A DNA stretch of 64,000 nucleotides from Diplodia intermedia (lineage: Eukaryota > Ascomycota > Dothideomycetes > Botryosphaeriales > Botryosphaeriaceae), in NCBI GenBank assembly GCA_021495925.1, contig JAKEKT010000075.1, positions 62,001-126,000 of the forward strand. Reading direction: 5' to 3'. The position numbers and the translations under genes were made by a program. The notes under the pieces were generated by a model. It saw only the letters and a program-made list of their open reading frames with translations, made no database searches and was not told where the DNA came from. The first letter of the stretch is position 1, and each line of letters opens with the position of its first letter. Below, piece after piece: positions 54,329 through 64,000 of the stretch.

Positions 54329-54612
54329 CTACTTAGTCAGCCCTAACAACTTCCATAAGCTGTTGCAGCGAATAGGAACAATAGTATGGTTCGTACTTAC
54401 CTGCGGCTTCCTGGTAGTCGGGTATCAATGAAGTCAGATTGTCGACGGGCCATCCCCATTCCATGAGCTAGCTGCAAGTACTCCACGGTCAGCTTTGAAT
54501 GCAACAGATCATCTCTTAGACTGATTTTTTCCTTGTCGTTTAGCAGAGGAAGTATAGAGCTGATAATTGCGTAGTGGTGCGCTGCATCGACGTGGATGAC
54601 AGCTCCAACCAT
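54329..54612 (-). CDS. Possible small hypothetical protein
   Basis: Model complement(54329..54359, 54401..54612), 80 residues. Exon 1 encodes MVGAVIHVDAAHHYAIISSI, a helical LPLLNDKEKISLRDDLLHSK and LTVEYLQLAHGMGMAR. A GTAAGT donor at 54400 joins to an acceptor AACAG, giving SLWKLLGLTK. The peptide looks folded rather than random (alternating hydrophobic helices), but the 41-nt intron is short and I recognise no family. It could be the last exon of a longer or decayed gene. Confidence 0.22.
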
Positions 54613-55235
54613 TGTTCAAGACTGTCAACCATCTTGAAGAAGAGCTGTCAGACTGTGGTTCACAAAAGACGTGTGTGGCTTGCCTAAGAAAAACTCCGTG
54701 TCTTCCGTTCGTCACGCCTCCCGCATCACTGTACACCGATGGTGTCAGCTTCGGGCGACAGAAGTCCGGAGGTGTACACACCGAGAACATGGGTGATGGC
54801 AACCTCACGACTAATACGAGACATCTCATTGGTCGGTCACAAACTATAGTGCGAAGCTTGCCTGCCGTCATCAGCAATTAATTAGATCGCTATGATCGGC
54901 CTTTCGTCTTCCGACTTGGAATAGCTCTCTGCTGTGAAGTCACGACAAGAAGTACTGGCTATCACCGCATCTCAATTCTCTCATTCCAAGATCAGTATTT
55001 GTACATCAATTGTTTTTTCTGTACGCTTGCTTTCATAACGAAGTTTGCCCTCATCATGGTTGTTGGCGATGAATTCGATTGCACAATGCGAACACTCGAC
55101 GTTGCGGTATCAGATCTATTTTTATACATCATGCAATTGACATCGCGCAAAGAGCAGTGAAATCAAGAAATTCTTTAATCATTTGTACACATAGTTTAGG
55201 CCGTCTCAGCTCACAATCCATCCATCCCACTCCTC
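54613..55235. other. Intergenic region
   Basis: AT-rich in 54,950-55,230. Nothing was recognised. Confidence 0.5.
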
Positions 55236-56344
55236 TTACAACTTATCCTTCAACCCCCAAACGGACTCATCCCCCAGCCAGCCCCAAACCTCCTGCGTCC
55301 CGTTCGCGCTATTACTCGCGACGAGCCCCATCCTCGGATCCTGATCGGGCCCGGGATCGTTGAACGCGGCGACGAGCCTTGTGTTGTCCCTGCCGACCTC
55401 GAGCACGGAGCCGCCGACGAGGCGGGGCTCCTCGACGCAGGCCAGCATGGCGCGGGCGACCTCCTCGGGCGACGCCCAGCCGTCGCGCGCCTCGTCGACG
55501 TTGGCCAGCTTCTCCGGGTGCTCGGTCCACAGCGGCGTCTTGATGATGCCGGGCGCGACGGCGTTGACGCGCACGCCCGCCGTCGCCTCCAGCGGCGCCA
55601 TGCTGCGCACGAAGCCCGACACGGCGAACTTGCTCGCCGCGTACAGCGGCGCGTTGAAGTTGGGCACCTGCCCCGCCACGCTGCTGATGTGCACGACGCG
55701 CTTGGGGTTGAGCGGCGACGCCTTGACCGGCACGACGCCGTTGCTGCTGCTCTCCTGCCCAGGCGTCGGCGGATGCAGCCACAGGCTCAACGCCAGCTGC
55801 GTCGCGCGGATCGGATGCGTCACGTTGATGTCGAGCAGCTTGTAGCGGCCGCCTTCGGGGTCGTCGCGCGAGGCGTCCGAGCAGCCCGGCGGGTGCCAGA
55901 AGTTGGACCAGTGCGGCTCGTACACGCCCGCGCCCGGGCAGACGATGTCGAAGTCGCCAAAGGCGGCGAGCGTGGCGCCGAACAGCTGGCGCAGCTCCGG
56001 CCACGACGTGACGTCCGTCTTGACGAACAGGGCGCGCGCCGACGAGGCGTCGTCGGACGTGTGCTCGTCGACGAGGGCTTGCGCCTCGGGCCGGAGGGCG
56101 AGGTCGGCGAAGACGACGTTGCAGTTGCGGGAGAGGAGGAGGCGGGCGAACTCGAGGTTGATGCCTGGGCGTGTTAGGCCTTGTCTTCTTGTCTTGCTTT
56201 TTGCTCTGTTGGTGTGCCAATGGTGACGGTTCAGAGGCAATTGCGGATTGGGCATGGGAACTCACCGGAGCCAGCACCAGTCACGATTGCGGTCTTGCCG
56301 GAGACGGAGAAAGGAAGCGGAGCTGAGGTCGGAGCGGCTGCCAT
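55236..56344 (-). CDS. Short-chain dehydrogenase/reductase
   Basis: Exons complement(55236..56164, 56266..56344), 101-nt intron, 335 residues. Residues 18-28 read TAIVTGAGSGI, the cofactor-binding TGxxxGxG-type loop (Asn follows where many relatives have Gly). The second strand has VVFADLALR, where the Asp suggests preference for NAD over NADP. Catalytic residues lie in HISSVAG (Ser) and PLYAASKFA (Tyr and Lys), and AVAPGIIKTPLW is the PG motif after the active site. It probably oxidises or reduces a small alcohol or ketone in the cytosol; the substrate is unknown. The C-terminus has about 60 residues beyond the core fold. The ATG at 56344 starts inside an open frame that runs further upstream. 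Confidence 0.92.
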
Positions 56345-57278
56345 GTTCGTTAGTCTGTGGGGGAAGTGGCTGGTAAAGATGGGCGAAGGAGAGGAGAGAC
56401 GGACGTTGAGATATATGGAGTGGCCCGGCCTTTTGTGCGCCGCGGACAACAAACAGACTCGCCGGTTACGGACCGTTACACGTTGTAGCTGACATAGTTT
56501 CGTGCGGCAGGTGGGGAGTAGTGGGGTGCGTCAAACTTGCGGGGAGGCCCAGGTCCAGAAGCAGGATACCATCGGCAAAGTTTCCATCCGTTTGGGGCAA
56601 ATGCAAGCGCCCGCCCGGAACGCCGTCACCGAGCTCGGGGCGAGGCGGCCGTGTGCCAGTCAGCACTCGACGATCACATCCACACCGTACAAGCATTGCC
56701 GAGGGAAGGCGGCCCGAGAGCTAAAAGCCACGAATCGATCTATTGCCTTGATCAGTCCTACCTGCAAGGCTATGTATGAATGCTACCTATTTTAGGCTCC
56801 ACCCAAAATGCTGTACAGAATCCGCCCAATCATTATACGGATTGATGTTCCTTTCATCCGTTCAGCCAACGGCTTGCGCAGTCGCGCTTTTGTCCTCCTT
56901 TACCCCGGCTGCTGGGGTCGCGAATGGATGCCAAACGCCTTGCCATGCAAATGGGTATCTTTGCAACTACGCCAAACTACTTCGTTGCTCGTCATGAGCT
57001 TCTTTCATCCTCTCTTTGCTTCGACCCCGTTTTTCTTTTTTTTTTCTTTTTTCTTCTTCTTCTCGCTTTCATTTTCCTCTTAGCCGCACAGGCATTGCTA
57101 GTAAGCCTGCCATGGGGGAGGGGAGGGGATAGCACTGGGGTGTAGGAATAGGGGAGAAGACCTGAGCTTGGCAACATCACAGCAGATCTGGGGAACCCAT
57201 ATCTCAGGTCAGGGGAAACTCAGGCACCCAACTAAGGGTCTGCGTCACCTGAGGCGCCCTACATCCACAGGACGAGGC
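56345..57278. other. Intergenic region
   Basis: Promoter side of the dehydrogenase and 3' flank of the zinc-finger protein. A T-rich run near 57,030-57,080 is the only compositional feature. Confidence 0.55.
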
Positions 57279-60200
57279 TCAAATGTTGAGCACCCTGCTG
57301 GGGTCCTGAAGGAACTCTCGGCGGTACTTCGTAATGGCCGCGGCCACGGACTCGGCGTCCCTGACGTTTTGTTCACGTAGACCTTTCAGCACTTGCTTCA
57401 GGTCCACTCTCCACTTCTCCTGTTCCTCAGGAGTCCGTCCGGGATTCACAATCCCCAGTTGGACAAGGACCTTGTCCTCTGTTGGCATCGCGTTCCCGTG
57501 TCAGCTTGGGCTCTTGCGCGTTGCTATGGGGAAGGGATGGGGAAGGTTGTGATGATTGGCCTTTTAACGCACCGCTGATGCCCATGGTGCGGAAGTGCTG
57601 TCCATCACAAGCACTGTCATTGCAGATACCCCCGGCCGCCTCAAACGGACAGAGCGGCTTCATGGGGTCGATCTCGTGGCTGTAGGTAAGTGATCTATAT
57701 CCACCTGGGACTTCCTGTGAGTATTGCGGATGGTAGCGATACGCCTTAAACTGTTTGAGAGGGCTTTCGTAGGGTGTATAGAACGAGTGCTTCTTCAAGT
57801 CACTGGGTGCTGGCGCCTAGGTACGTATCAGTCACGGAACTCGTCAGTACGGTGGACATACACTTGGCTCGCACGCTTCCGGTCCAGGTTCGCGCCCTTG
57901 AAGCTCAGGCGCCACCTCGTCCGCAATGATGGATATCTGCGGCGTTCGCGGCGCCGAACTTGTCGATCCGGAGCCAACGTCTCTTGAGGCTTGGCTTCCA
58001 CTAACTGATTGAGGTGCTGGCTGTGTAGCGATGGCCTCGGTAGACGAGGTTTGAGGTGTTGGGTAGTCGCTCGCTGCGGCCGAAGGCGACGGATGTGGGA
58101 GCATGTCCGCAGGATCGTATTCATCCTCATCTTCATCCATAGCCTCTGACGAGGCATCACCGGTCTGCAACCCACCCGTCACATCTTGGTTCGTAGATCC
58201 AGACATGAGGACATCCGTTGCGGGTTCAAAGTGCTCCAAGTGAGCTTCATCCTCGCTTTCAAGGCCCGCATCCGTCAGCTGTCCTGTTTCACGCTCCTGG
58301 CTTTGCGCTTCAGGCTCCGCCTCGGATGACTCAGACGAAGCAGATGATGTGGATCCCGACTCAGGTTGTTGTCCGATGTTGCCTGGTGGCACATAATCAC
58401 CCACATCCTCTGCAGTGCCATTGGCATCTGCCTGAAGATACTGCTGGTTGCTCCCCGCCGATTTGTCATCCGCTTGGGCAATGATTGGCCCGGGGCCAGA
58501 ATTCGAGTCCTCGGGCCTGGGCTCAGAAGAATAGAAGTCCTCCGTGTCTTCTTGCTCAGATGTCTCTGCAGGGTATGTGGCTGACGGCTGGGCCTCTTCC
58601 GCGGATGCAGGCTCTGCCAGAGCCCCCGAGATTTGAGTTATCTCCGTGTTAGATGCTGTCTGAATCCGGGCGGGCTCTTCCCTTTCGGAATCGCTGTCAG
58701 ACATGTCCATCTCTGCTTCGGTGGTGTCCGACTCATTGCCTATTTCGCCATCAGACATGGACATCTGTTCGCCGGAGCTTTCGGAAGCGGCTTTGTCGTC
58801 GGACGCGGCAACTTTAGCGTGCATCTGTTGTGATAGGTTTCCTGCTTCGACCATAGGATTGGCAGCAAGGTCTTCGGCCGACGCTACATTTCTGGTCAGA
58901 TGGCCTATGTAGAAACTGGGAAGCAAGGGACAGGGCTCACCTCCAGCTGCTGCTGCATTAGCTTCTTGTTGTTGATGCATGATCTCATCCTTCTTGGCCT
59001 GAAGCTCCTCGTGCGGCATGCCTTCGGTATCGATTCCAAGTCCCTCAAGCTCGTTGATCAGAGACTCTTTTTCTTGCTGCCGGCGCTTGTTCTCTGCTTC
59101 GATTTGCTCCATCTCCCTACGTAGCTGTTCGAGCCTGCTCATATTGCTGTTGAGATCGGCGTCAAATGCGGAGATGCCAGACTGGATTTCCGCCCTTCTT
59201 CGAAGTTTCCAGCCATGCTCTGCTGGAGATTGTGGGGTGCTTCTCAGAGCTGCAGAGGGCGTGTCCCCTCTACCTGCCGACTCAGAGCGAACGTCCGGCT
59301 GCACCCGCGTCACTTCTTTATTAACAGTTGCGTTCACTGCGGGGCTGGAGACCGGCTGAGGAATCTGAGAAGGCGGATACGTGGGAGTTGCCGGTGTCTG
59401 CGCACGGCTAGATTGCGCTTTAGCCAGCCGCTGGCGCTCCTTCTCGGCAATGAGCTTCTTCAGAGCAGCAAGCTCTTCTTCCTTGCGCTTCAGATCGGCG
59501 ACTCTGGCGGCCGGTATGGGCGGCTGAGAAGCAGGAGGAGTTGAATGCGCCGACCCTTGTCTGCTCAAGTTTGGTCGGGAGTGGAAGTTGGTCAGAGTGG
59601 GCAGATTACGGTTAGCACCTCCTTTGGGAGGTTGCGCGGACGGCTGAGCAGAAGGCTGCAGTTCGTCAGCTTCATCTATGTCCATGACGCTGCCCGCTGT
59701 CTCGTCGTCACTAACTTCGATGATCACCTGCTCGTGATCATTTTGGCTCTGACCGAACGGACGCTTGAAAGCTGTCGGCGCCCGAGGCTGTTGCAGATCA
59801 TCGAAATCTGCTGCCACCGGGCGCTTGCGGCCTCTATTCGCGGACACGCCTGAGGAATCTTGGGCAGGTTGAGGAGCACCCTGGGGGGCGGTCGAAGTCA
59901 TGAATAGACCCGGTATACCCCCAGGGGATGGTAGGGGTAGTGAGGGTGAGGATTGAGCATCTTTGCGAGATGTAGAGGGCGTCGTCGCTACTTCGTGCTG
60001 AGCCGGCCGAACAGGAATCTCAGACTTGGGCATGGCTGTCGTACTTGCACCACCGGAGCTTGATGGCGTTCGGCTGGCACTCAACGATGCCGCTACAGCC
60101 TGGGCTTTGGCACGCGCTTCCTCCTCGGCCTTCTTCTTTGGAATCTTAAGTGCCTCGATTTTTCTGCGCAACAACTCATTTTGTGCTTCTTTCTTCTGCG

Positions 60201-61714
60201 CTGCCAGCACAGCAGGATCTGCGACAGAAGTCTTCTCCTGCTTCGAATGTTCTTGTGTGTTCGGAGACGGCGTTGAAGGGGGTTCAGGCGGAGCCTGAGC
60301 AATAGCGGCCGATGTAGGCGCTGGAGAGGGAGTAGCCGATGACGTTGCGGCCGCCGTCGACTTTGTAGAAGCCTTGCTATTTTTGGCGGCCATGAGGCGA
60401 GCAATGTATGCTGCCCGATCAATGGGCGAAGACACTGCTGCACTCGCACTTGGTTTGTTAATGCCCGTAGTACCTACAGTAGGTTGAGGCCTAGAAGGGA
60501 GTTGAGTGGACGGTGCCGCTTGCGCCGCTGGCAAGACTGGAGCAGATGCTGGACCAGTCTTCGGCTGTGAGGAGGGCGATGCTTGCTGAGCCCTTGACTC
60601 CGTAGCAGAGCTACGCCTACCATCAAGAGATTGCTGTTCAAGAGGCAATCCGAGTGACATCCAAGTCTCTTTCACAAGCTTGGGATCGAGACCGTGCTTC
60701 TGCAAATCTGTGTATCCATACCCATGCTCATGCAAGGCGGTAAGAAACGACTCGGCCTCTCGTTTCTGACTTTCGAACTCTGCCTTGTTCAAGCCAGCCC
60801 GCTCAGCGGAAGGCTGGTAAGGTTGCGACCCCGTAAGGTCTGTAGTCTCGGTATTGGTGGGGTTGTGCGGCATATCGGCTGGAATCTCGCGGTATGGGCG
60901 GTCTCTCGAATGGAGGGAAGTGCGGTTGTGCCGTTGGTCCGACCATTGAGAAGATCTGGGTCTCCCACCGTCTCCGGGAATGCCGTTACCATGCCTCTCG
61001 TTTCCTGCAGTTCCTCCAGAGTCAGTGCGGCTAAGTTCATTAAACCGGTCGCTGTTGCTCGAGCGCCCATCTAGACTACTCGATACAGCTGCGGAATGTC
61101 TAGGACGGTAGAGATTCACCTTTTCCAACACGCTGGGCACCCTCTCGTGACCATGAGCGGCCCGGCTCTTCCTGGGAGCCAGGCTCGTCGCTAAGCTCTC
61201 CTTCTTCCTTGTCCCCATGGACAATTTCCATCACTCTGTTGTTGGAAGCAGGCGGTGCCGCTGACGCGCCCGGCAGCGGTGGCACGGGGGTAAGCCCAGG
61301 GAGTGCTTGCGGGGGTGGAAGAGGGAACGAAGGTACAGCTGGAGGCTGAAAGCCAGGTGGAAAGGGGATCAGCGGAGGCGGCGGAGGGGCGAAGCCAGAC
61401 TGCGGGGTGAACGGAGGCGGAAAAGGTAGCGGGGGCGGAGGAGCGCCGCTCTGAACATGCTGCCAAAGAGCCGCGAGTTGGCTGGGGCTCAGCCCAAGCG
61501 CCTGGAAGTCCGGGGTAGGGAGGGACGCGTTCTGCTGAAAGCTAGACGCGCCATGCGCCTGCTGCTGAACCGGTTGCTGCGGCGGCAATTGCTGAGCATT
61601 CTGGTAGGCAGGGCCGCCGCTCGGAGGCGGCGGTGGCGGCGCGCTTTGCGAGGGAAAAGCCTGAGGATATGGCGGCATGCCAAAGAAAGGCGCTGATGGC
61701 GGATAGTTCGCCAT
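57279..61714 (-). CDS. Red1/ZFC3H1-like zinc-finger protein (RNA surveillance scaffold)
   Basis: Model complement(57279..57478, 57573..57816, 57862..58883, 58941..61088, 61141..61714), 1395 residues. The N-terminus is Pro/Gln-rich (MANYPPSAPFFGMPPYPQAF, LPPPQALPGLTPVPPLPG) followed by GDKEEGELSDEPG, an EGE motif typical of these proteins. The middle is disordered with coiled-coil segments (MSRLEQLRREMEQIEAENKR) and acidic DMSDSD clusters. The C-terminus holds the putative zf-C3H1 block: FYTPYESPLKQFKAYRYHP, GGYRSLTYSHEIDP, KPLCPFEAAGGICNDSACDG and QHF, then EDKVLVQLGIVNP. Fission-yeast Red1 and human ZFC3H1 link RNAs to exosome decay. Intron 1 (52 nt, GTGCCC donor) is the least certain join; the 45-nt intron 3 has an alternative acceptor. 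Intron 2 (58884..58940) has no stop and is a multiple of three. Confidence 0.85.
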
Positions 61715-62487
61715 AGCAGGGTCGCGGTGAAGCGGATCTGGGCGTTAGCAGCAACACAGGTCACGTAAGCAAGTGTCTACGAGTGTCGAGGATGCGTGGT
61801 GACAGCGATGCATGGGTGTCGGAATCACAACCGCATGAGCCGCCAAGCCAGCAGGAATGGGCAGTGGACAGGCGATGCGGCGAGGCGATGGACGCGTGCG
61901 ACGGCACTCAGACTCGACGCAGGGCGGACGATGGAACGGGCCAGCAGTCAGCGCGACTCCGACGAGGACAGGAGCACGTGCGCGATGCGCTCGAGGGTGC
62001 TGGCGTTGGGCGGCGATGAACGGAAGGAGGAAGGCGTCGCGAAGACTGCTGTGTTGGCGGTCTTGAAATCGGCGGGAGGAGATTCTGGAGAGCGGCCCTT
62101 CGGCGGCGAGTGCCCGATCGCCGCTGCCGCTGACAGGCAGGTGCCAGGCTTTGGCCCATGGTTGGGCTGCACACCGCCTTGTGAAAAAGGACATTGTGGT
62201 CCGTGCGCGTCACGCGTCATTGGGTGCTGGCGCCGCTGCCAGCGCGTTGCGTTGCCCGAGCACCGGTAAACACAAGCAAGCGGCTGATCGTCCGCCTCTC
62301 CACCCGCGCGTCGCTCCCCAGACACTGACGCATCCACGCCTACCCACGACCATGCAGCCCTGTACATACTGCATCTGATTGTGTGCGTCTTTCTGCTTCT
62401 TCGTTTGTCCTGCGCGCAGGCCCGCGGCATGCGATTTCGTCTTGATACCCTCTTCCGGTCAACACCCTCCCGTCCCTTTGCCTCGCC
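61715..62487. promoter_or_regulatory. Divergent promoter region of the zinc-finger protein and myosin
   Basis: 773 nt between two start codons on opposite strands. No gene, RNA or repeat was recognised; about 100 nt before 62488 are C- and T-rich. Confidence 0.5.
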
Positions 62488-64000
62488 ATGAGCGTCCCAC
62501 CGCCGAACGGCTCTCGATGGAGGGCCAGCCCTTTCAACAGAGGATCAGCATCTCCCTCGCCGACCCCGGTATCGGCCTCGAGCCGCCCACCGTCCATGGA
62601 TCTGTCGATTCCCAAGTCACAAGTCCACGCCCGGGCTCAGTCGATAAACTCGTTAATACCCACCCGCGATGCCTCGGTGCGCGTGCGATCGAATTCGAAT
62701 CGCAATAGCATGCTTGCTGGAGGCACCTTCGCTCCCAAGTTCATCAAGTCGGAGGAGATGCAGAATGCGCCACAGCTAGTCCGCGGCATCGACGGCGAAA
62801 ATGATTTCTCCGGCAAGCGTTACGTCTGGTTGCGCCATCCGGAGAAGGCTTTTGTGCGCGGATGGGTTGTCGAGGAGCTCGAAGGAAACAATCTGCTCGT
62901 ACAATGTGACGATGGCGATGTAGGTGTTGTACCTTGCAGGCTCTGATCGAAGGCTGACTTGGTGCACAGCAACAAACGGTGGACGCAGACACTGTCGACA
63001 AAGTCAATCCTGCCAAATTCGACAAGGCTGATGACATGGCCATGCTCACACACCTGAATGAGGCGTCAGTAGTGCACAACCTCCACCAGAGGTACCAGGC
63101 CGACCTGATCTACGTAAGTCACAGCACAAGATAACGCTCCGGCATTCGCTGACGTTTGTACAGACTTATTCAGGCCTCTTCTTGGTTACTGTGAATCCCT
63201 ATTGTCCCCTGCCAATCTACACGCGTGACTACATCAACATGTACAAAGGCCGAAGCCGAGAGGATACCAAGCCGCATATCTATGCCATTGCCGACGAGGC
63301 TTTTAGAAACCTAGTCGACGAGGGTGAAAACCAGAGCATTCTGGTAACGGGCGAATCCGGTGCGGGTAAGACCGAAAACACGAAAAAAGTCATCCAGTAT
63401 CTGGCAGCTGTGGCAACCGGCGACAGCAACACACCAGGCCGGAGGAAAGCCAGTGGTCGGCAAATGTCGAATTTGTCGGAGCAGATTCTTCGGGCCAACC
63501 CGATCCTAGAAGCCTTCGGTAACGCGCAGACGGTGCGGAACAATAACTCGTCAAGATTCGGAAAATTCATCAGAATTGAATTCACCCGCACTGGGCAGAT
63601 TGCTGGAGCTTACATCGACTGGTACCTGCTGGAGAAGTCGAGAGTTGTGCGAGTGAACTCAAGCGAGCGCAACTACCATGTCTTTTACCAACTTCTTCAG
63701 GGGGCACCCGCCCAAATGAAAAAGGACTTCCTCTTGGATGGCAAGGATCTGGAAGATTTCGAGTATACCAAGCACGGCAATGACACAATCAGTGGGGTCT
63801 CCGACTCGGACGAATGGAATTCTCTGGTCGAGGCCTTCATTATCATGGGTTTCTCCGAGAAGGAGCAGCATGAGATTCTCAGAACAATAGGCGCGGTCCT
63901 CCATCTTGGAAATATCACAGTGATCAAGGAGAGTATCCGTGCTGACCAGGCCGCTTTCGATCCCGACGCAGAAGCACAAGCCGACAAAGTTGCCCGTCTC
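62488..64000 (+). CDS. Class II myosin heavy chain, 5' part (runs off right edge)
   Basis: Exons 62488..62919, 62970..63113, 63164..>64000, phase 0 joins. A Ser/Pro-rich N-terminal extension (RWRASPFNRGSASPSPTPVS) precedes the SH3-like N-domain (RYVWLRHPEKAFVRGWVVEE) and motor start (LNEASVVHNLHQRYQADLIY). TYSGLFLVTVNPY is followed by the P-loop GESGAGKTENTKKVIQYL (Lys261), and switch 1 lies in NNNSSRFGKFIRIEF. The coiled-coil tail, if present, is beyond the edge. Fungal myosin II drives actomyosin-ring contraction and septation. The class is judged from the extension and motor sequence; a class V motor is less likely. Confidence 0.93.

Overview
The window is nuclear DNA from a filamentous ascomycete (Pezizomycotina). 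The best marker is a HEX1 Woronin-body protein ending in the peroxisomal signal SRL. Small phase-consistent introns (about 45-120 nt), a Zn2Cys6 regulator, an RTA1-family membrane protein, a fungal rhodopsin-domain protein, Atg17 and a sconB/Met30 sulfur controller agree with this. A Dothideomycete is possible but is only an impression from protein style. Twenty-one well-supported protein genes are modelled, plus three small, weaker ones. Exon joins were chosen by GT...AG signals, reading phase and family similarity. No rRNA, tRNA or CRISPR was recognised.

Layout. 1-17.4 kb: a 2-oxoglutarate/Fe(II) dioxygenase cut by the left edge, hex1 with an unusual ATG-free in-frame leader, an epoxide-hydrolase-like enzyme, a large disordered protein (possibly eisosome-related), a multi-pass membrane protein of unknown role, and a secreted lipase-like hydrolase. 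18-36 kb is accessory in character: a small unknown protein, a Zn2Cys6 transcription factor, a rhodopsin-domain membrane protein, two cytochromes P450 (pisatin-demethylase-like and trichodiene-oxygenase-like), an NmrA-like reductase, a secreted GH43 arabinan-type glycosidase and an RTA1-like protein. No polyketide, peptide or terpene synthase is present, so this is at most a tailoring or detoxification cluster without a core enzyme.

36-39 kb is a gene-poor stretch holding a 362-bp miniature inverted-repeat transposable element with 25-bp perfect terminal inverted repeats and TA target duplications. 39-64 kb is conserved housekeeping DNA: transaldolase, Cu/Zn superoxide dismutase, Tudor-SN (SND1), RIO1 kinase, divergent ATG17 and sconB, a short-chain dehydrogenase, a Red1/ZFC3H1-type zinc-finger protein and the 5' part of a class II myosin heavy chain running off the right edge.

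Overlapping open frames are abundant because coding DNA is GC-rich; nearly all are shadows. Several apparent gene starts rest on TTG or GTG. I moved these to the first sensible ATG, and in hex1 this exposed an ATG-free leader.
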